Source of the DNA: Streptomyces sp. OR43
GTDB taxonomy: Bacteria; Actinomycetota; Actinomycetes; Streptomycetales; Streptomycetaceae
NCBI RefSeq assembly: GCF_008042275.1
Contig: NZ_RDBK01000043.1
Location: 4,064,068-4,096,347 of the forward strand
Length of the DNA: 32,280 nucleotides
Direction of reading: 5' to 3'
The position numbers and the translations under genes were made by a program. Positions 1 to 8,322 of this stretch are shown piece by piece (positions within the stretch are counted from its first letter, which is position 1; each line of letters begins with the position of its first letter). The notes beneath the pieces were generated by a model. That model saw only the letters and a program-made list of their open reading frames with translations, had not been told where the DNA came from and ran no database searches.

Positions 1-2076
1 GGGCTGGGGCTGGCGGACGCGGAGCTGGAGTCGCTGCTCGTCGCGGCGCGGGCGGCGCGTTCGACGCGCGCGATGGCGGGGACCGCCGTGCCACGGCTTG
101 TGGGGGACTTCACGGGGCGTGATCGTGAGCTGGCGCGGCTGACAGAGGCCGCAGCACGCTCAGGCGCGGGCGTCGGGGTGTCGGTCTCGGTCGTCTCGGG
201 TCCTCCGGGGTGCGGGAAGACGGCGCTGGCGCTCAAGGCGGCAGCGGACCTGGCAGGAGACTTCCCTGACGGGTGCTTCGTGGTCGACCTGCACGGGGTG
301 GAGGGCCCGTTGGACCCGGGGGAGGCAATGCTGAAGCTGCTGAGAGCCCTCGGCGTGCCCGACCGACGGCTGGCGCAGGAGGATCCGCAAGGTCGTGCGG
401 GACTGCTGAGGGTGCTGTTGGCTGAGCGCAGGTGCCTGGTGGTCCTGGACAACGCCCGCGACGAGGGACAGGTCCGGCCGTTGCTGCCCGGCGGAGGGCG
501 GAGTCTGGTACTGGTCACCAGCCGGCGGCCCTTGACCGGGTTGGAGGACGTCGACCGGCTGGCGCTGTCGGAGATGGCGCAGCCGGAGGCGGTCGAGCTG
601 CTGCGCCGGATCCTGGGCGAGGCGCGCGCCGACGCCGAAGCGGAGGCCGTGGCGCGGGTCGCGGAACTGTGCGGGCGTCTGCCGTTGGCCTTGCGAGTGG
701 CGGGAAACTGGCTGTCGGTCCGGTCCGGGTGGAACGTTGACCATCTGGTCCGTCGCCTCACCGACGAGGAGCGCCGGCTGGGCGCCCTGGTCGCGGGTGA
801 TGTGCGGGTGGAGGCGGCGTTCGAACTCTCCTACCGGCAGCTGACCGGCCAGGCCGCCCGGATGCTGCGGCTACTGAGCCTGGTCCCGGGGCCGGACATG
901 ACCGCCGCCTACGGAGCGGCGCTGACCGCGACGGGCGTCTTCGAGGCCGAGGACGTGATGGAGGAGCTGATCGAGGCCGGCCTGGTGCAGGCCACCTACA
1001 CAGGGCGCTACCAACTGCACGACCTTCTCAGACTCTTCGCCCGCGCCCATCTTTCTCGCGAGGAGGAACCCGCCGAGCGGGAGGCGGCCGAGGATCGGCT
1101 GCGGACCTGGCTGCTGGAGACGGCCGCGGTCGCCGGCCGCTGGTACAAGCCCGGGTACGGGGCGCCGCCGCCCTCCTGGCAAGGACTGGTTTCGCTGGAG
1201 AGTGCCGAACAGGCCCGGGACTGGCTCCAGAGTGAGGCCCCCGCCTGGCTTGCCGCGCTGCGCGGCGCCGCCCAAAGGAATGAGCACGCCCTGGTCGTGG
1301 AGACCGCCGACGCCATGGGATGGTTCTGCGGCGTATGGGTCTGGGCCCATTGGACCGAGGTCTTCCGTCTGTCCAGCGAAGCCGCCGCCGCACTCGACGC
1401 CCCGTACCTGCGGGCTGTCCACCTCAACTACTGCGCCTGGGCCCTGAGCATCTGCGAGCACAGGGACCGGGAAGCCATCGAACGGGCCGACGAAGCGCTG
1501 GAATTCGCCCGCCGCGCCCAGGACGCCACCCAGCAGGCGTGGGCGCTGATGTACGCGGTGACTCCGCACCGGCGGTTCGGCGAGCTCCAGGAGGGATTCG
1601 ATAAGGTGCGCGCCGCCGCCGACCTGTTCGAAGCCGCCGGTGATCACGATGGCTGGATCGGAGCCATAGGCGTCTACGGAGGCTGCCTGCGCGACCTCGA
1701 CCGTGCCGAGGAAGCCCTGGTCCAGCACGAGCGCGTCATCACTTTCCTCGATGCGCCCGAATGCCCGGTGACCGGGCACGCCGCCGACACCTACCGTGCC
1801 ATTGCGACCGGCGCCCTCGGTCACGACTACGCCGCTCTGGGGCGATGGCACGAGGCCGCCGAGTTCTATCGGGAAACGGTGGATCAGGCCCACCGCACCG
1901 GCCAGACCATCCTGGAGGGACTCACGCTCCTGGGTCTGGGTGAGGCGCTGAACGAACTGGGAGAAGCTGAGGAAGCCCGCTCCTGCTTCCGTCAGGTCCT
2001 CGCACTCAAGGGCGCGGCCGACAGCAGCCACCTGAGGACAGCACAGGAACTCCTGGACGCGCACCCCGCTGAGTGA
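1..2076 (+). CDS. NB-ARC/TPR transcriptional regulator, 5' end outside window
   Basis: The frame is open from base 1, and the 24 codons before the ATG at 73 look coding (LADAELESLLVAAR), so the gene very likely begins left of the window and carries a DNA-binding domain there, XRE or SARP type. Counting from the ATG at 73, a Walker A motif GPPGCGKT lies at residues 43-50 and a Walker B CLVVLDNA at 121-128. A VTSRRP sensor motif and a CGRLPLALRVAG helix follow, then LHDLLRLFA, a winged-helix segment typical of STAND NTPases. The last third is alanine- and leucine-rich helical repeats of TPR type. Such proteins are ATP-dependent regulators of secondary metabolism or development, with TPRs sensing a ligand or partner. 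The target is not visible from here. A GC hairpin follows the stop. Confidence 0.85.
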   Translation, partial: GLGLADAELESLLVAARAARSTRAMAGTAVPRLVGDFTGRDRELARLTEAAARSGAGVGVSVSVVSGPPGCGKTALALKAAADLAGDFPDGCFVVDLHGVEGPLDPGEAMLKLLRALGVPDRRLAQEDPQGRAGLLRVLLAERRCLVVLDNARDEGQVRPLLPGGGRSLVLVTSRRPLTGLEDVDRLALSEMAQPEAVELLRRILGEARADAEAEAVARVAELCGRLPLALRVAGNWLSVRSGWNVDHLVRRLTDEERRLGALVAGDVRVEAAFELSYRQLTGQAARMLRLLSLVPGPDMTAAYGAALTATGVFEAEDVMEELIEAGLVQATYTGRYQLHDLLRLFARAHLSREEEPAEREAAEDRLRTWLLETAAVAGRWYKPGYGAPPPSWQGLVSLESAEQARDWLQSEAPAWLAALRGAAQRNEHALVVETADAMGWFCGVWVWAHWTEVFRLSSEAAAALDAPYLRAVHLNYCAWALSICEHRDREAIERADEALEFARRAQDATQQAWALMYAVTPHRRFGELQEGFDKVRAAADLFEAAGDHDGWIGAIGVYGGCLRDLDRAEEALVQHERVITFLDAPECPVTGHAADTYRAIATGALGHDYAALGRWHEAAEFYRETVDQAHRTGQTILEGLTLLGLGEALNELGEAEEARSCFRQVLALKGAADSSHLRTAQELLDAHPAE

Positions 2077-2083
2077 GCGACAC

Positions 2084-2102
2084 CGGGCCGGGCGCCGGCC
2101 CG
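2084..2102. terminator. GC-rich hairpin between convergent genes
   Basis: CGGGCCGG, a 3-base loop and CCGGCCCG form a perfect 8-bp stem 7 bases after the regulator's stop. It could end transcription from either side, since the esterase gene converges on it. There is no T-run, which is common in Streptomyces. Confidence 0.45.
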
Positions 2103-2223
2103 TACGGGTCCGTATCTCCGTCCCGCAACCGCACCCCACGCCCCCGGCACCTGCGCTCGCCCGCTCGCGTACGGGGAAGACCTCCGCGCGCACCCGCGTC
2201 CACCTGGCCCGGAGCGGAGGCGA

Positions 2224-3213
2224 TCAGCCGCGGTGCCGGTGCAGGGCGACGTGCACGGTGTCGAGGGCCTGGGTGAGAGCCGCACGGGCGGCGTCCGTGT
2301 TGCGCAGCGGATCCAGCAGCATGAAGCCGTGGATCGTCCCGTGGTACCGCATGGAGACCACCGCGACTCCGGCCGCCCGGAGCTTCGCCGCATAGGCCTC
2401 CCCCTCGTCGCGCAGCACGTCCGCCTCGCTGGTGACCACCAGCGCGGGAGGGAGCCCGGTGAGTTGCTCAAGGGTCGCCTTCAGCGGTGATGCGGTGGCC
2501 TCGTCGCGCTGCCGCGCATCGGGCAGGTACTGGTCCCAGAACCAGCGCATGGTCTCGCGGCCGAGGAAGTAGCCCCTGGCGAACCGCTGGTACGAGGGAG
2601 TGTCGAAGTCGGCGTCGGTGATGGGGCAGAGCAGCACCTGCTGCAGCAGTCGCACCCCGCCGCGCTCCTTGGCGAGGAGGGTCAGCGCCGCCACCAGGTT
2701 GCCGCCGGCCGAGTCGCCCACGGCGGCCATCCGGCTCCCGTCCAGACCGATCTCGCCGCCTCGTTCGCAGATCCATTTCGCGACCGCGTAGCACTGCTCG
2801 ATGGCGACCGGATACCGCGCCTCGGGGGCGCGTTCGTATTCGACGAAGACCACAGCCGCGTCCGTACCGAGGGCGAACGCGCGCACCAGACGCTCATGGG
2901 TGCGGGCATCACCCAGGACCCAGCCCAGCCCGTGCAGGAACAGCACCACCGGGATTCTGCCGACGCTGTCGGCGGGCTTGACCACCTTCACCCGTACGTG
3001 ACCGGTCGGCCCGCCCGGCAGTGCGAACCACTCCGTGGAGGTGTCCTGCTCCTGTGGCGGTCCGTCCTCGCCCTGCAGTCGGACCAGGTCCAGACGGACC
3101 TGGTCCAGGTCCGTGTCGCGCCCCGGCGGAGGGCAGGCGTGCCTGTCCACGAACGCTCGCGTGGGGTGGTCCAGGACCGGCTGCCGAAGGGGCGAGCGAG
3201 GGAGGTCGGTCAC
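2224..3213 (-). CDS. alpha/beta hydrolase, hormone-sensitive-lipase-like esterase
   Basis: This is a predicted carboxylesterase of the HSL family acting on short acyl esters. The oxyanion-hole motif is HGLGW rather than the usual HGGG. The nucleophile motif is GDSAGG, and the other triad members are likely the Asp of SEADVLRDEG and the His of HGTIHGFM near the C-terminus. I place the start at GTG 3213 (VTDLPRSPLR), because GCAGGAG lies 5 bases upstream; an ATG at 3270 in the same frame lacks such a site and would add 19 unconserved residues. That gives 329 aa. No signal peptide is seen, so it is probably cytoplasmic. An AraC gene lies directly upstream in the same direction, which may control it. 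The substrate cannot be told from sequence. Confidence 0.85.
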   Translation of the reverse strand: MTDLPRSPLRQPVLDHPTRAFVDRHACPPPGRDTDLDQVRLDLVRLQGEDGPPQEQDTSTEWFALPGGPTGHVRVKVVKPADSVGRIPVVLFLHGLGWVLGDARTHERLVRAFALGTDAAVVFVEYERAPEARYPVAIEQCYAVAKWICERGGEIGLDGSRMAAVGDSAGGNLVAALTLLAKERGGVRLLQQVLLCPITDADFDTPSYQRFARGYFLGRETMRWFWDQYLPDARQRDEATASPLKATLEQLTGLPPALVVTSEADVLRDEGEAYAAKLRAAGVAVVSMRYHGTIHGFMLLDPLRNTDAARAALTQALDTVHVALHRHRG

Positions 3214-3374
3214 ACGGTCTCCTGCCGAGAGGGCCAAGGGAAGAACTTGGAGGAAGGGGGTGGCCGGCACACCCCATCATGGTCGCCGGGCGGCGAAGCG
3301 ATGGTGCGGCTGCCGGGCCGGGACAGACACCCGCCGGGGGCGCGGGGCAGCCGGCATGGCTCCGAGCGGGCACC

Positions 3375-4424
3375 CTACCCCCTGGCAGGCGCAAGGTCGG
3401 CCCCCGGCCGGCCGGCTAGCGCGGACGAGAGCGCGGGTCTGCCCGCGGGAGACGGTGCGATGCCGTCCTGGGGGGTGCGCAGGTCCCGCCACTCCCGGGG
3501 GGAGACGCCGTAGACGGCGCGGAAGACGCGGCTGAAGTGTGCGGGGTTGACGAAGCCCCACCGCTGGGCGACGGCGGAGACGGTCGGGGCTGTCCTGCCC
3601 CGGCGGGCCAGTTCGCGGCCGCACTCCTCCAGGCGCCGCTTCTGGATGAGCCGCCCGACCGTGGTCCCCTCGCCTTCGAACAGCCGGTGGAGGTACCGGG
3701 TGGAGATCCGGTGCGCCCGGGCGATGCTCTCCGGCGACAGGTCCGGGTCACCCAGGTGCCGGTTGATGTGGTCGCGAACGCGCAGGAGCAGATGGCTGCG
3801 CGCGGTGTCCTCGGCCTCCGTGCCGCTCGGGTGGGCCCGCTCGGTGATCAGGGTGGCGAACAGGTCGACGACATGGCCGGCCAACCGGTCCGCGACGGCG
3901 GGCGGGTAGGCGTCCGGCGAGGCGGCCAGGGATGCCAGGAACGGGAGCAGTACCGCGCCGAAGCCGTGGCGGGTGCCGATGGCGTGGCCGGTGACCTCCC
4001 GGAGGTCGCTGTCCGGCACGCCCAGCATGCGGCGGGGCAGTTGGAAGACGTGGGTGGCGAACCGCTGCGGATAGTCGAAGGAGTACGGCCGGCTCCTGTC
4101 GCACACCACGAGGTCTCCCTCACCCACCTCGGCCCGCCGGCCGTCCTGGATGAAGGTGGCCGTGCCCGATATCTGCACACCGACGGCCACCAGGGCCTCG
4201 GACGAGCGGGCGATCAGTGCCGGAGTGCGGCTGACGTGCTCCGCGTCGGCCTCCATGCTGGAGACCTGGAGGTACCCGAGCCGGTTGGTGGCGATCCGGG
4301 CGTCGAAGAGGCCGTCGCCGTGCGGGGTGACGGCCACCGGCACGAGCGTCCTGTTCACCGCATCGTTCCAGTAGGCGACCCTGTCCTGGTCCGGCACCGA
4401 GGTGGTCGTCAACACCGAGCTCAA
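3375..4424 (-). CDS. AraC-family transcriptional regulator
   Basis: A 349-aa protein with an N-terminal cupin-like AraC-binding domain (about residues 20-190, including VGEGDLVVCDRSRPYSFDY) and a C-terminal double helix-turn-helix (about 215-315). The second HTH holds the hallmark VAQRWGFVNPAHFSRVFRAVYGVSPREWR. It belongs to the AraC_binding_2/FeaR-like group, usually activators that respond to small aromatic or amine-type ligands; the ligand here is unknown. It lies 161 bases upstream of the esterase gene in the same orientation and is the likeliest regulator of it. The truncated AraC gene at 7427-8095 is a close paralogue in the DNA-binding half, sharing the stretch DPDLSPESIARAH. Confidence 0.9.
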   Translation of the reverse strand: MSSVLTTTSVPDQDRVAYWNDAVNRTLVPVAVTPHGDGLFDARIATNRLGYLQVSSMEADAEHVSRTPALIARSSEALVAVGVQISGTATFIQDGRRAEVGEGDLVVCDRSRPYSFDYPQRFATHVFQLPRRMLGVPDSDLREVTGHAIGTRHGFGAVLLPFLASLAASPDAYPPAVADRLAGHVVDLFATLITERAHPSGTEAEDTARSHLLLRVRDHINRHLGDPDLSPESIARAHRISTRYLHRLFEGEGTTVGRLIQKRRLEECGRELARRGRTAPTVSAVAQRWGFVNPAHFSRVFRAVYGVSPREWRDLRTPQDGIAPSPAGRPALSSALAGRPGADLAPARG

Positions 4425-4761
4425 TTTGCTCCTCTTTCAGGGAAGTGACTCAAGGGCTGCAACGGACGGCTGGACCCTCCCGGAAGGCAGGGCCGGCGCC
4501 CGGCAGTACCGGGCGGCGCGTTGTACGGGCAGCGACTTCGCTGAGAGCGCGACCGGCCTGCTTCCCCGCGGTCCGGGGGGTTCCCGCCCGCGAACACAGC
4601 CAACCAGGGGAGCACTTCGGTCTCCAGGCAGAACCACAGGCAGAAATGGCGGGAGCGGACAGCCGCATCCGGTGCGGTGCGGTGCGGACCGGGTGCGGTG
4701 CAGAGGGCGCCATGAGGCGAGAAGAGGTCCTGCCCCGCCGGACAGGACATCCGGTCGCCCG
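4425..4761. other. intergenic, upstream of the AraC gene
   Basis: I see no gene here. The part next to 4424 should hold the AraC promoter on the minus strand. A small GTGCG tandem run lies near 4672-4700. The right edge is the terminator of the next gene. Confidence 0.5.
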
Positions 4762-4793
4762 GCGGAGGCGGCCCTGCGGTGGGCCGCCTCCGC
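4762..4793 (-). terminator. terminator of the secreted propeller gene
   Basis: GCGGAGGCGGCCC and GGGCCGCCTCCGC form a perfect 13-bp stem with a 6-base loop, 5 bases past the TAA stop of the minus-strand gene at 4799. Confidence 0.8.
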
Positions 4794-4798
4794 TGCCC

Positions 4799-5770
4799 TT
4801 ACCTGCCAGGGGTGATCCGGGCCGAGAGGATGTTGGGGTCGTGGTTCGTGGAGTAGGCGCCGCTGGCGATGGATGCCTTGGTGCCTCGTACGGCAAGGGA
4901 CGTCGGGTTCTCCAGACCATCGGCAGCCGTCAGCACCACGGTGTGAGTGCCGTCGGGCCTGACCAGGACGACCTCGTTGTCCGCGTTGATCGCGGCCAGC
5001 AGGGTGTCGCCTGGTCCGGTGAACGCGAAGTCGTCGATGTTCACCAGGCCGGCGGCACGGGTCTCGACTCGGCCGGCAACGCCGTGGCGGGTCAGCGGGA
5101 TGCGCAGCACAGTGCCCTTGTCCAGGTTGGACACCCAGGCGGCACCGTTGTGGATCTTGATGCCGTTGGCTCCCAGGAACCCGGCGGCTTCCAGCTCGGG
5201 TGCGGTGGCCCAAGGGCTGGGGGTGCCCCCGGCGGTGGGCACCCGCCAGACGGTGCCCAGGACCGAGTCGGCCACGTAGAGCCGGCCGCTGTTCCGGTCG
5301 AGGGCCAGGCCGTTGGGCAAGCTGTCGGCAGGGAGCGCGGCGATGCGCTCCGCCGTGCCGCCGGGGCGTAGGCGCCACACGCCGGTCAGGTCGCTGCTGC
5401 CGGTGGCGTACGAGAAGTACAGCGTTCCGTCATCGGTCCGGACGATGCCGCCCAGGAAGGGCGAGGCCAGGACGGGAGTGCCGGCGCCGGCCGATGGCGC
5501 CGGCAGCGTCGCGAGGACGTGCACTCGGCCGGTGGGGGTGATGCGGGCGACCTGGCGACTGAAGGCGAAGGTGACATCGGCGCTGCCGCCGGGTTCCAGG
5601 GCGATGTTCTCCGGCCGCTGCCCGTCGGTCATGTTCAGATGCGACACGAAGCGCACGTCGGACACGGGGGCGGTGGCGGCGGTCGCCGCCCCGGCGGTGG
5701 TCGCGGCGAGGACTGCCGCCGCGGCCGCGGCCAGAAGGGCGGTCCGCCTGACCTGCATGGTTGTTGCCAT
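4799..5770 (-). CDS. secreted SMP-30/NHL-like beta-propeller protein
   Basis: A 323-aa exported protein. The N-terminus is a clear signal peptide: basic MATTMQVRR, then an alanine-rich hydrophobic core and an AxA cleavage area near residues 28-34. The rest shows repeated propeller-type blades, such as GLALDRNSGRLYVADSVLG, GIKIHNGAAWVSNLDKG and DDFAFTGPGDTLLAAINAD, like SMP-30/gluconolactonase or ScyD/ScyE-type proteins. SMP-30 relatives are metal-dependent lactonases, but metal ligands cannot be assigned by eye, so enzymatic function is open. The start at ATG 5770 has only a weak AAGAGA site; an internal ATG at 5758 is a possible alternative. It is probably a single-gene unit with its own terminator. 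Confidence 0.75.
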   Translation of the reverse strand: MATTMQVRRTALLAAAAAAVLAATTAGAATAATAPVSDVRFVSHLNMTDGQRPENIALEPGGSADVTFAFSRQVARITPTGRVHVLATLPAPSAGAGTPVLASPFLGGIVRTDDGTLYFSYATGSSDLTGVWRLRPGGTAERIAALPADSLPNGLALDRNSGRLYVADSVLGTVWRVPTAGGTPSPWATAPELEAAGFLGANGIKIHNGAAWVSNLDKGTVLRIPLTRHGVAGRVETRAAGLVNIDDFAFTGPGDTLLAAINADNEVVLVRPDGTHTVVLTAADGLENPTSLAVRGTKASIASGAYSTNHDPNILSARITPGR

Positions 5771-6210
5771 TGTCTCTTGCTTTCTCTCGGTTCTGCTTCT
5801 CTGCGGGATCGTGCGTGGGGCGAGGCAGCGCGCTCCGGCGTAGAAACGCCGGCGCGGTCCGAAGCCGGCTGTGGCACCGATGACTTGGTCGCCGGAGAGA
5901 GCCAGTGCCGCGGCTGGAGCGCCGGCGAGGACGACATCCCGCGGCGGTGGGGGAGCACCCCGGACGGACGGCCGGGAGAAGAAGACCGAGACGGATGACT
6001 CAGCCGGGTAGGGCCGCGCTGTACCTGCCTCGGTGACTCCTTCGGAGGGCTGCCGTCAGGACCCGCGCGCGGACTTCGTCGCGCGGGGCATCCCTGGCAC
6101 GTGAGTGACTCTAGGAACTGACGGACGGCGCATTTGTCTCTCCGTGCCCTGACTATGGCCTGCTCGTGCCCATGTACCGGGGCGAGGCGGGAGAAGCGTC
6201 GCCGCAGGCG
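5771..6210. other. intergenic, no gene seen
   Basis: The region holds the minus-strand promoter region of the secreted propeller gene. CCCGCGCG (6062-6069) pairs with CGCGCGGG (6080-6087), a possible weak terminator for the hydrolase gene that ends at 6211. Open frames here have no recognisable protein features. Confidence 0.45.
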
Positions 6211-6930
6211 TCAACTCGTCGCGCGAACGGCGTCACGGATCAGGTCCGCCACCGCCGTCGGCCGGGAGACGGCGACCGCGTGGGAAACGCCTTCCAGTTC
6301 CACGGTCGTCGCACCGGTCCGCCGGGCTCCGAAGCGCTCGACCTCGGGGTTGATCGCCTGGTCCGCGCCGGCCACGAGGGCCCAGCAGGGCTTCGTCCGC
6401 CAGGCCGCCGCGGAGGCCGCCTCGGTGAACGTCGCTGCGGCCAAGGGGCGTTGCGATGCCGCCAGCACCCTGGCGACGGACGGGGAGACGTCGGCGGCGA
6501 AGACTGAGGGGAATGCCTCCGGGTCGATGGTGACCTCGGTGGCGGTCTTGCCCCCGTCGTCCGTGTAGGTCCACTGCTTCAGGCTGTCGACGAGCGGAGA
6601 AGCGGGAAAGCGGCCCTGCAACTCGCTGAGGCTTTCACCCTCTTCGAGCGCGTAGGCGGCGACGTAGACGAGTCCCACGACGTTGTCCGCCGTGCCCGCC
6701 ACCGTGATCAGCGCACCGCCGTAGGAGTGGCCGACCAGGACGACCGGGCCGTCGATCTGCGAGATCAGCGAGGCAAGGTAGGCGGCGTCGCAGGTCAGGC
6801 CGCGCAGTGGGTTGGCCACCGCGAGGACCGCGATGCCGTCGCGCTGGAGTTCGTCGATGACGCCGAGCCAGCCCGCGGCGTCGGCGAAGGCGCCGTGGAC
6901 GAGGACGACCGTAGGGGGAGCAGCAGACAT
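6211..6930 (-). CDS. alpha/beta hydrolase, EstC/salicylate-esterase-like
   Basis: A 239-aa single-domain alpha/beta hydrolase. The N-terminal HGAFADAAGW is the oxyanion-loop motif and VLVGHSYGG carries the nucleophilic Ser (about residue 79). The acid is probably the Asp of VAGADQAINPE and the base the His of GVSHAVAVSRP. The family includes plant methylsalicylate esterases and many bacterial esterases of unknown substrate. Start ATG 6930 (MSAAPPTVV) matches the normal family N-terminus; the frame runs on upstream to 7359, but that stretch is unlike any hydrolase and is non-coding. A CACACCG/CGGTGTG inverted repeat lies 19-41 bases upstream and may be an operator. Confidence 0.85.
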   Translation of the reverse strand: MSAAPPTVVLVHGAFADAAGWLGVIDELQRDGIAVLAVANPLRGLTCDAAYLASLISQIDGPVVLVGHSYGGALITVAGTADNVVGLVYVAAYALEEGESLSELQGRFPASPLVDSLKQWTYTDDGGKTATEVTIDPEAFPSVFAADVSPSVARVLAASQRPLAAATFTEAASAAAWRTKPCWALVAGADQAINPEVERFGARRTGATTVELEGVSHAVAVSRPTAVADLIRDAVRATS

Positions 6931-6948
6931 GTGAGGACTCTTTCTTCT

Positions 6949-6971
6949 CACACCGTGTTCAGTGCGGTGTG
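6949..6971. promoter_or_regulatory. inverted repeat upstream of the hydrolase gene
   Basis: CACACCG, 9 bases, CGGTGTG is a perfect 7-bp inverted repeat just before the start codon at 6930, in the position of a repressor operator over a promoter or leader. The binding protein is unknown. Confidence 0.35.
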
Positions 6972-7426
6972 CGGGGTGTTGGTGACCGGTGTGAACGCCG
7001 TTTCGCAGCGGGTGTGCCGGAGCGAGCCGGTTCCGGCCCTGCCCTCGTCGCCAGGACTTCGACTTCGCGGTGATGACCGGAGCCTGCGGAAGCCGGTGAA
7101 CTGTTCGGCGGCGGCGGGCAGGCGAGCGGCGGTCCCGGGCGCGGTCGGCTGCACGGCGCGCGCCGGGGTGTGCGACAACACCCCTGTCACGACCTCCCGT
7201 ACGGGAAACTCGCCGCCGGCGCGCACGTGGCCGGGGATTCCCCGCGTACGACCGCGCAAGAGGGTCCTCGATGGAGAGGATGGCGGGCGCGGGCAGGGGC
7301 AGGGGCCCTTCCACGACGGCGGGCCCACAAGCGTTCGCGGGCGTTGCCTGTCGAACCACCGGAACAGTGAGCCGCTTCTCGTCGATCAGCGGCTCGTCGG
7401 TCCGTCGGCGGCACCGGACTCGAATG
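6972..7426. other. intergenic, no gene seen
   Basis: About 450 bases with no convincing coding frame. A small hairpin, GGGGTGT/ACACCCC with a 6-base loop, lies at 7165-7184. It could end transcription coming from the AraC remnant. Confidence 0.4.
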
Positions 7427-8095
7427 TCAAAGGCCCCGTTCCCGGGCGGAAGCCGACACCTGCCATGCCCTGGGGGACTCGCCGTAGGCCTGGCGGAAGA
7501 GACGGCTGAAGTGGGAGGGGCTGGCGAAGCCCCAGCTCTGCGCGACCGCGGCTACGGAGCGCCTGCGGTTCGACACCCGACCGAGGTCGAAGCGGCAGGC
7601 GGCGAGCCTGCGCTGCCGTACATGCGTACCCACCGTCGTACCGTCGCCCTGGAACAGTTTGTGCAGGTAGCGGACTGATATGTGGTGGGCGCGCGCGATC
7701 GACTCCGGCGACAGGTCCGGGTCCATCAGGTTCTCTTCGATGTACGACCTTATGCGGGCCAGCATCTCGCCGCCGTTCTCGGGGGAACCGGACCGGTAGG
7801 GCGCGAGGAGTTCGGCGACGAGCAGTGCGATGACGTCCACGGCGTTGAGGGCGAGCCGCCTGCCGTTCGTCGCTTTCCACAGCCCGTCCTCTCCGATCAG
7901 TGCGGCCAGGAACTGCGACACCAGCGCCGCGACGCCGCCTGCCGCGCTGACCCGTAGGCCCGCCAGGTGCCGTACCTCGGCCTGCGCGATCCCCAGACAG
8001 GAGCAGGAAATGCGGAAGAACACGAACTCGTCGCCGCGCAGGTGCCGGGAGTGCAGAGCGTCGAGGAAGACGAGGTCCCCGGCCGTCGGTGAGGG
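7427..8095 (-). pseudogene. AraC-family regulator lacking most of its N-terminal domain
   Basis: The C-terminal AraC double HTH is intact (SPESIARAHHISVRYLHKLF and VAQSWGFASPSHFSRLFRQAYGESPRAW) and ends at the TGA at 7427. Upstream, only the tail of the AraC-binding domain is recognisable (AGDLVFLDALHSRHLRGDEF). The frame stays open to a TGA at 8255-8257, but the residues before about 8095 show no AraC similarity, and the roughly 90 residues that should precede GDLV are missing. Only about 230 bases remain before the next gene, so a full domain cannot fit. The sole GTG/ATG in the frame is GTG 8023, giving 198 aa that could still bind DNA. It is a close paralogue of the AraC gene at 3375. Calling it a pseudogene is inference; a short constitutive DNA-binding protein is possible. 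Confidence 0.7.
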
Positions 8096-8240
8096 TTCGG
8101 CTTCGTTCTGCGAAGACGTCTCCGCCGGGGGGCGTTCGAGTCCCAGACAAGGACGCCCAGGGAAGCGTTCGGAAGTGCCCGGAATCCGCGTTTCGCAGTA
8201 TCGCCGGTCCGTGCTGTTCTGCGTTTTTGGGCATGTGTGA

Positions 8241-8259
8241 AATGACCGACCTGGTCATT
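8241..8259. promoter_or_regulatory. 19-bp palindromic operator candidate
   Basis: AATGACC, GACCT, GGTCATT is a perfect 7-5-7 inverted repeat of the size and shape of a TetR-family operator. It lies upstream of the truncated AraC gene. No TetR gene is in the window. Confidence 0.4.
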
Positions 8260-8322
8260 GTGAGCTCCAGTCGTGCCGTTGTTCGTCCAAGTGAGGTGAA
8301 ACGCCCGCCGATTGCGCGGCAG

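Noticed and set aside
4437..5378. Long minus-strand frame overlapping the secreted propeller gene
   Set aside because: It is Arg/Pro/His-rich shadow translation; the true gene has a signal peptide, repeats and its own terminator.
6931..7359. N-terminal extension of the hydrolase to 7359
   Set aside because: The extra residues are Arg/Pro-rich and unlike the family; MSAAPPTVV at 6930 is the normal hydrolase N-terminus.
8085..8160. tRNA-like T-loop GTTCGAGTCC
   Set aside because: The flanking bases do not pair as a T-stem and no acceptor or anticodon stem can be built around it.
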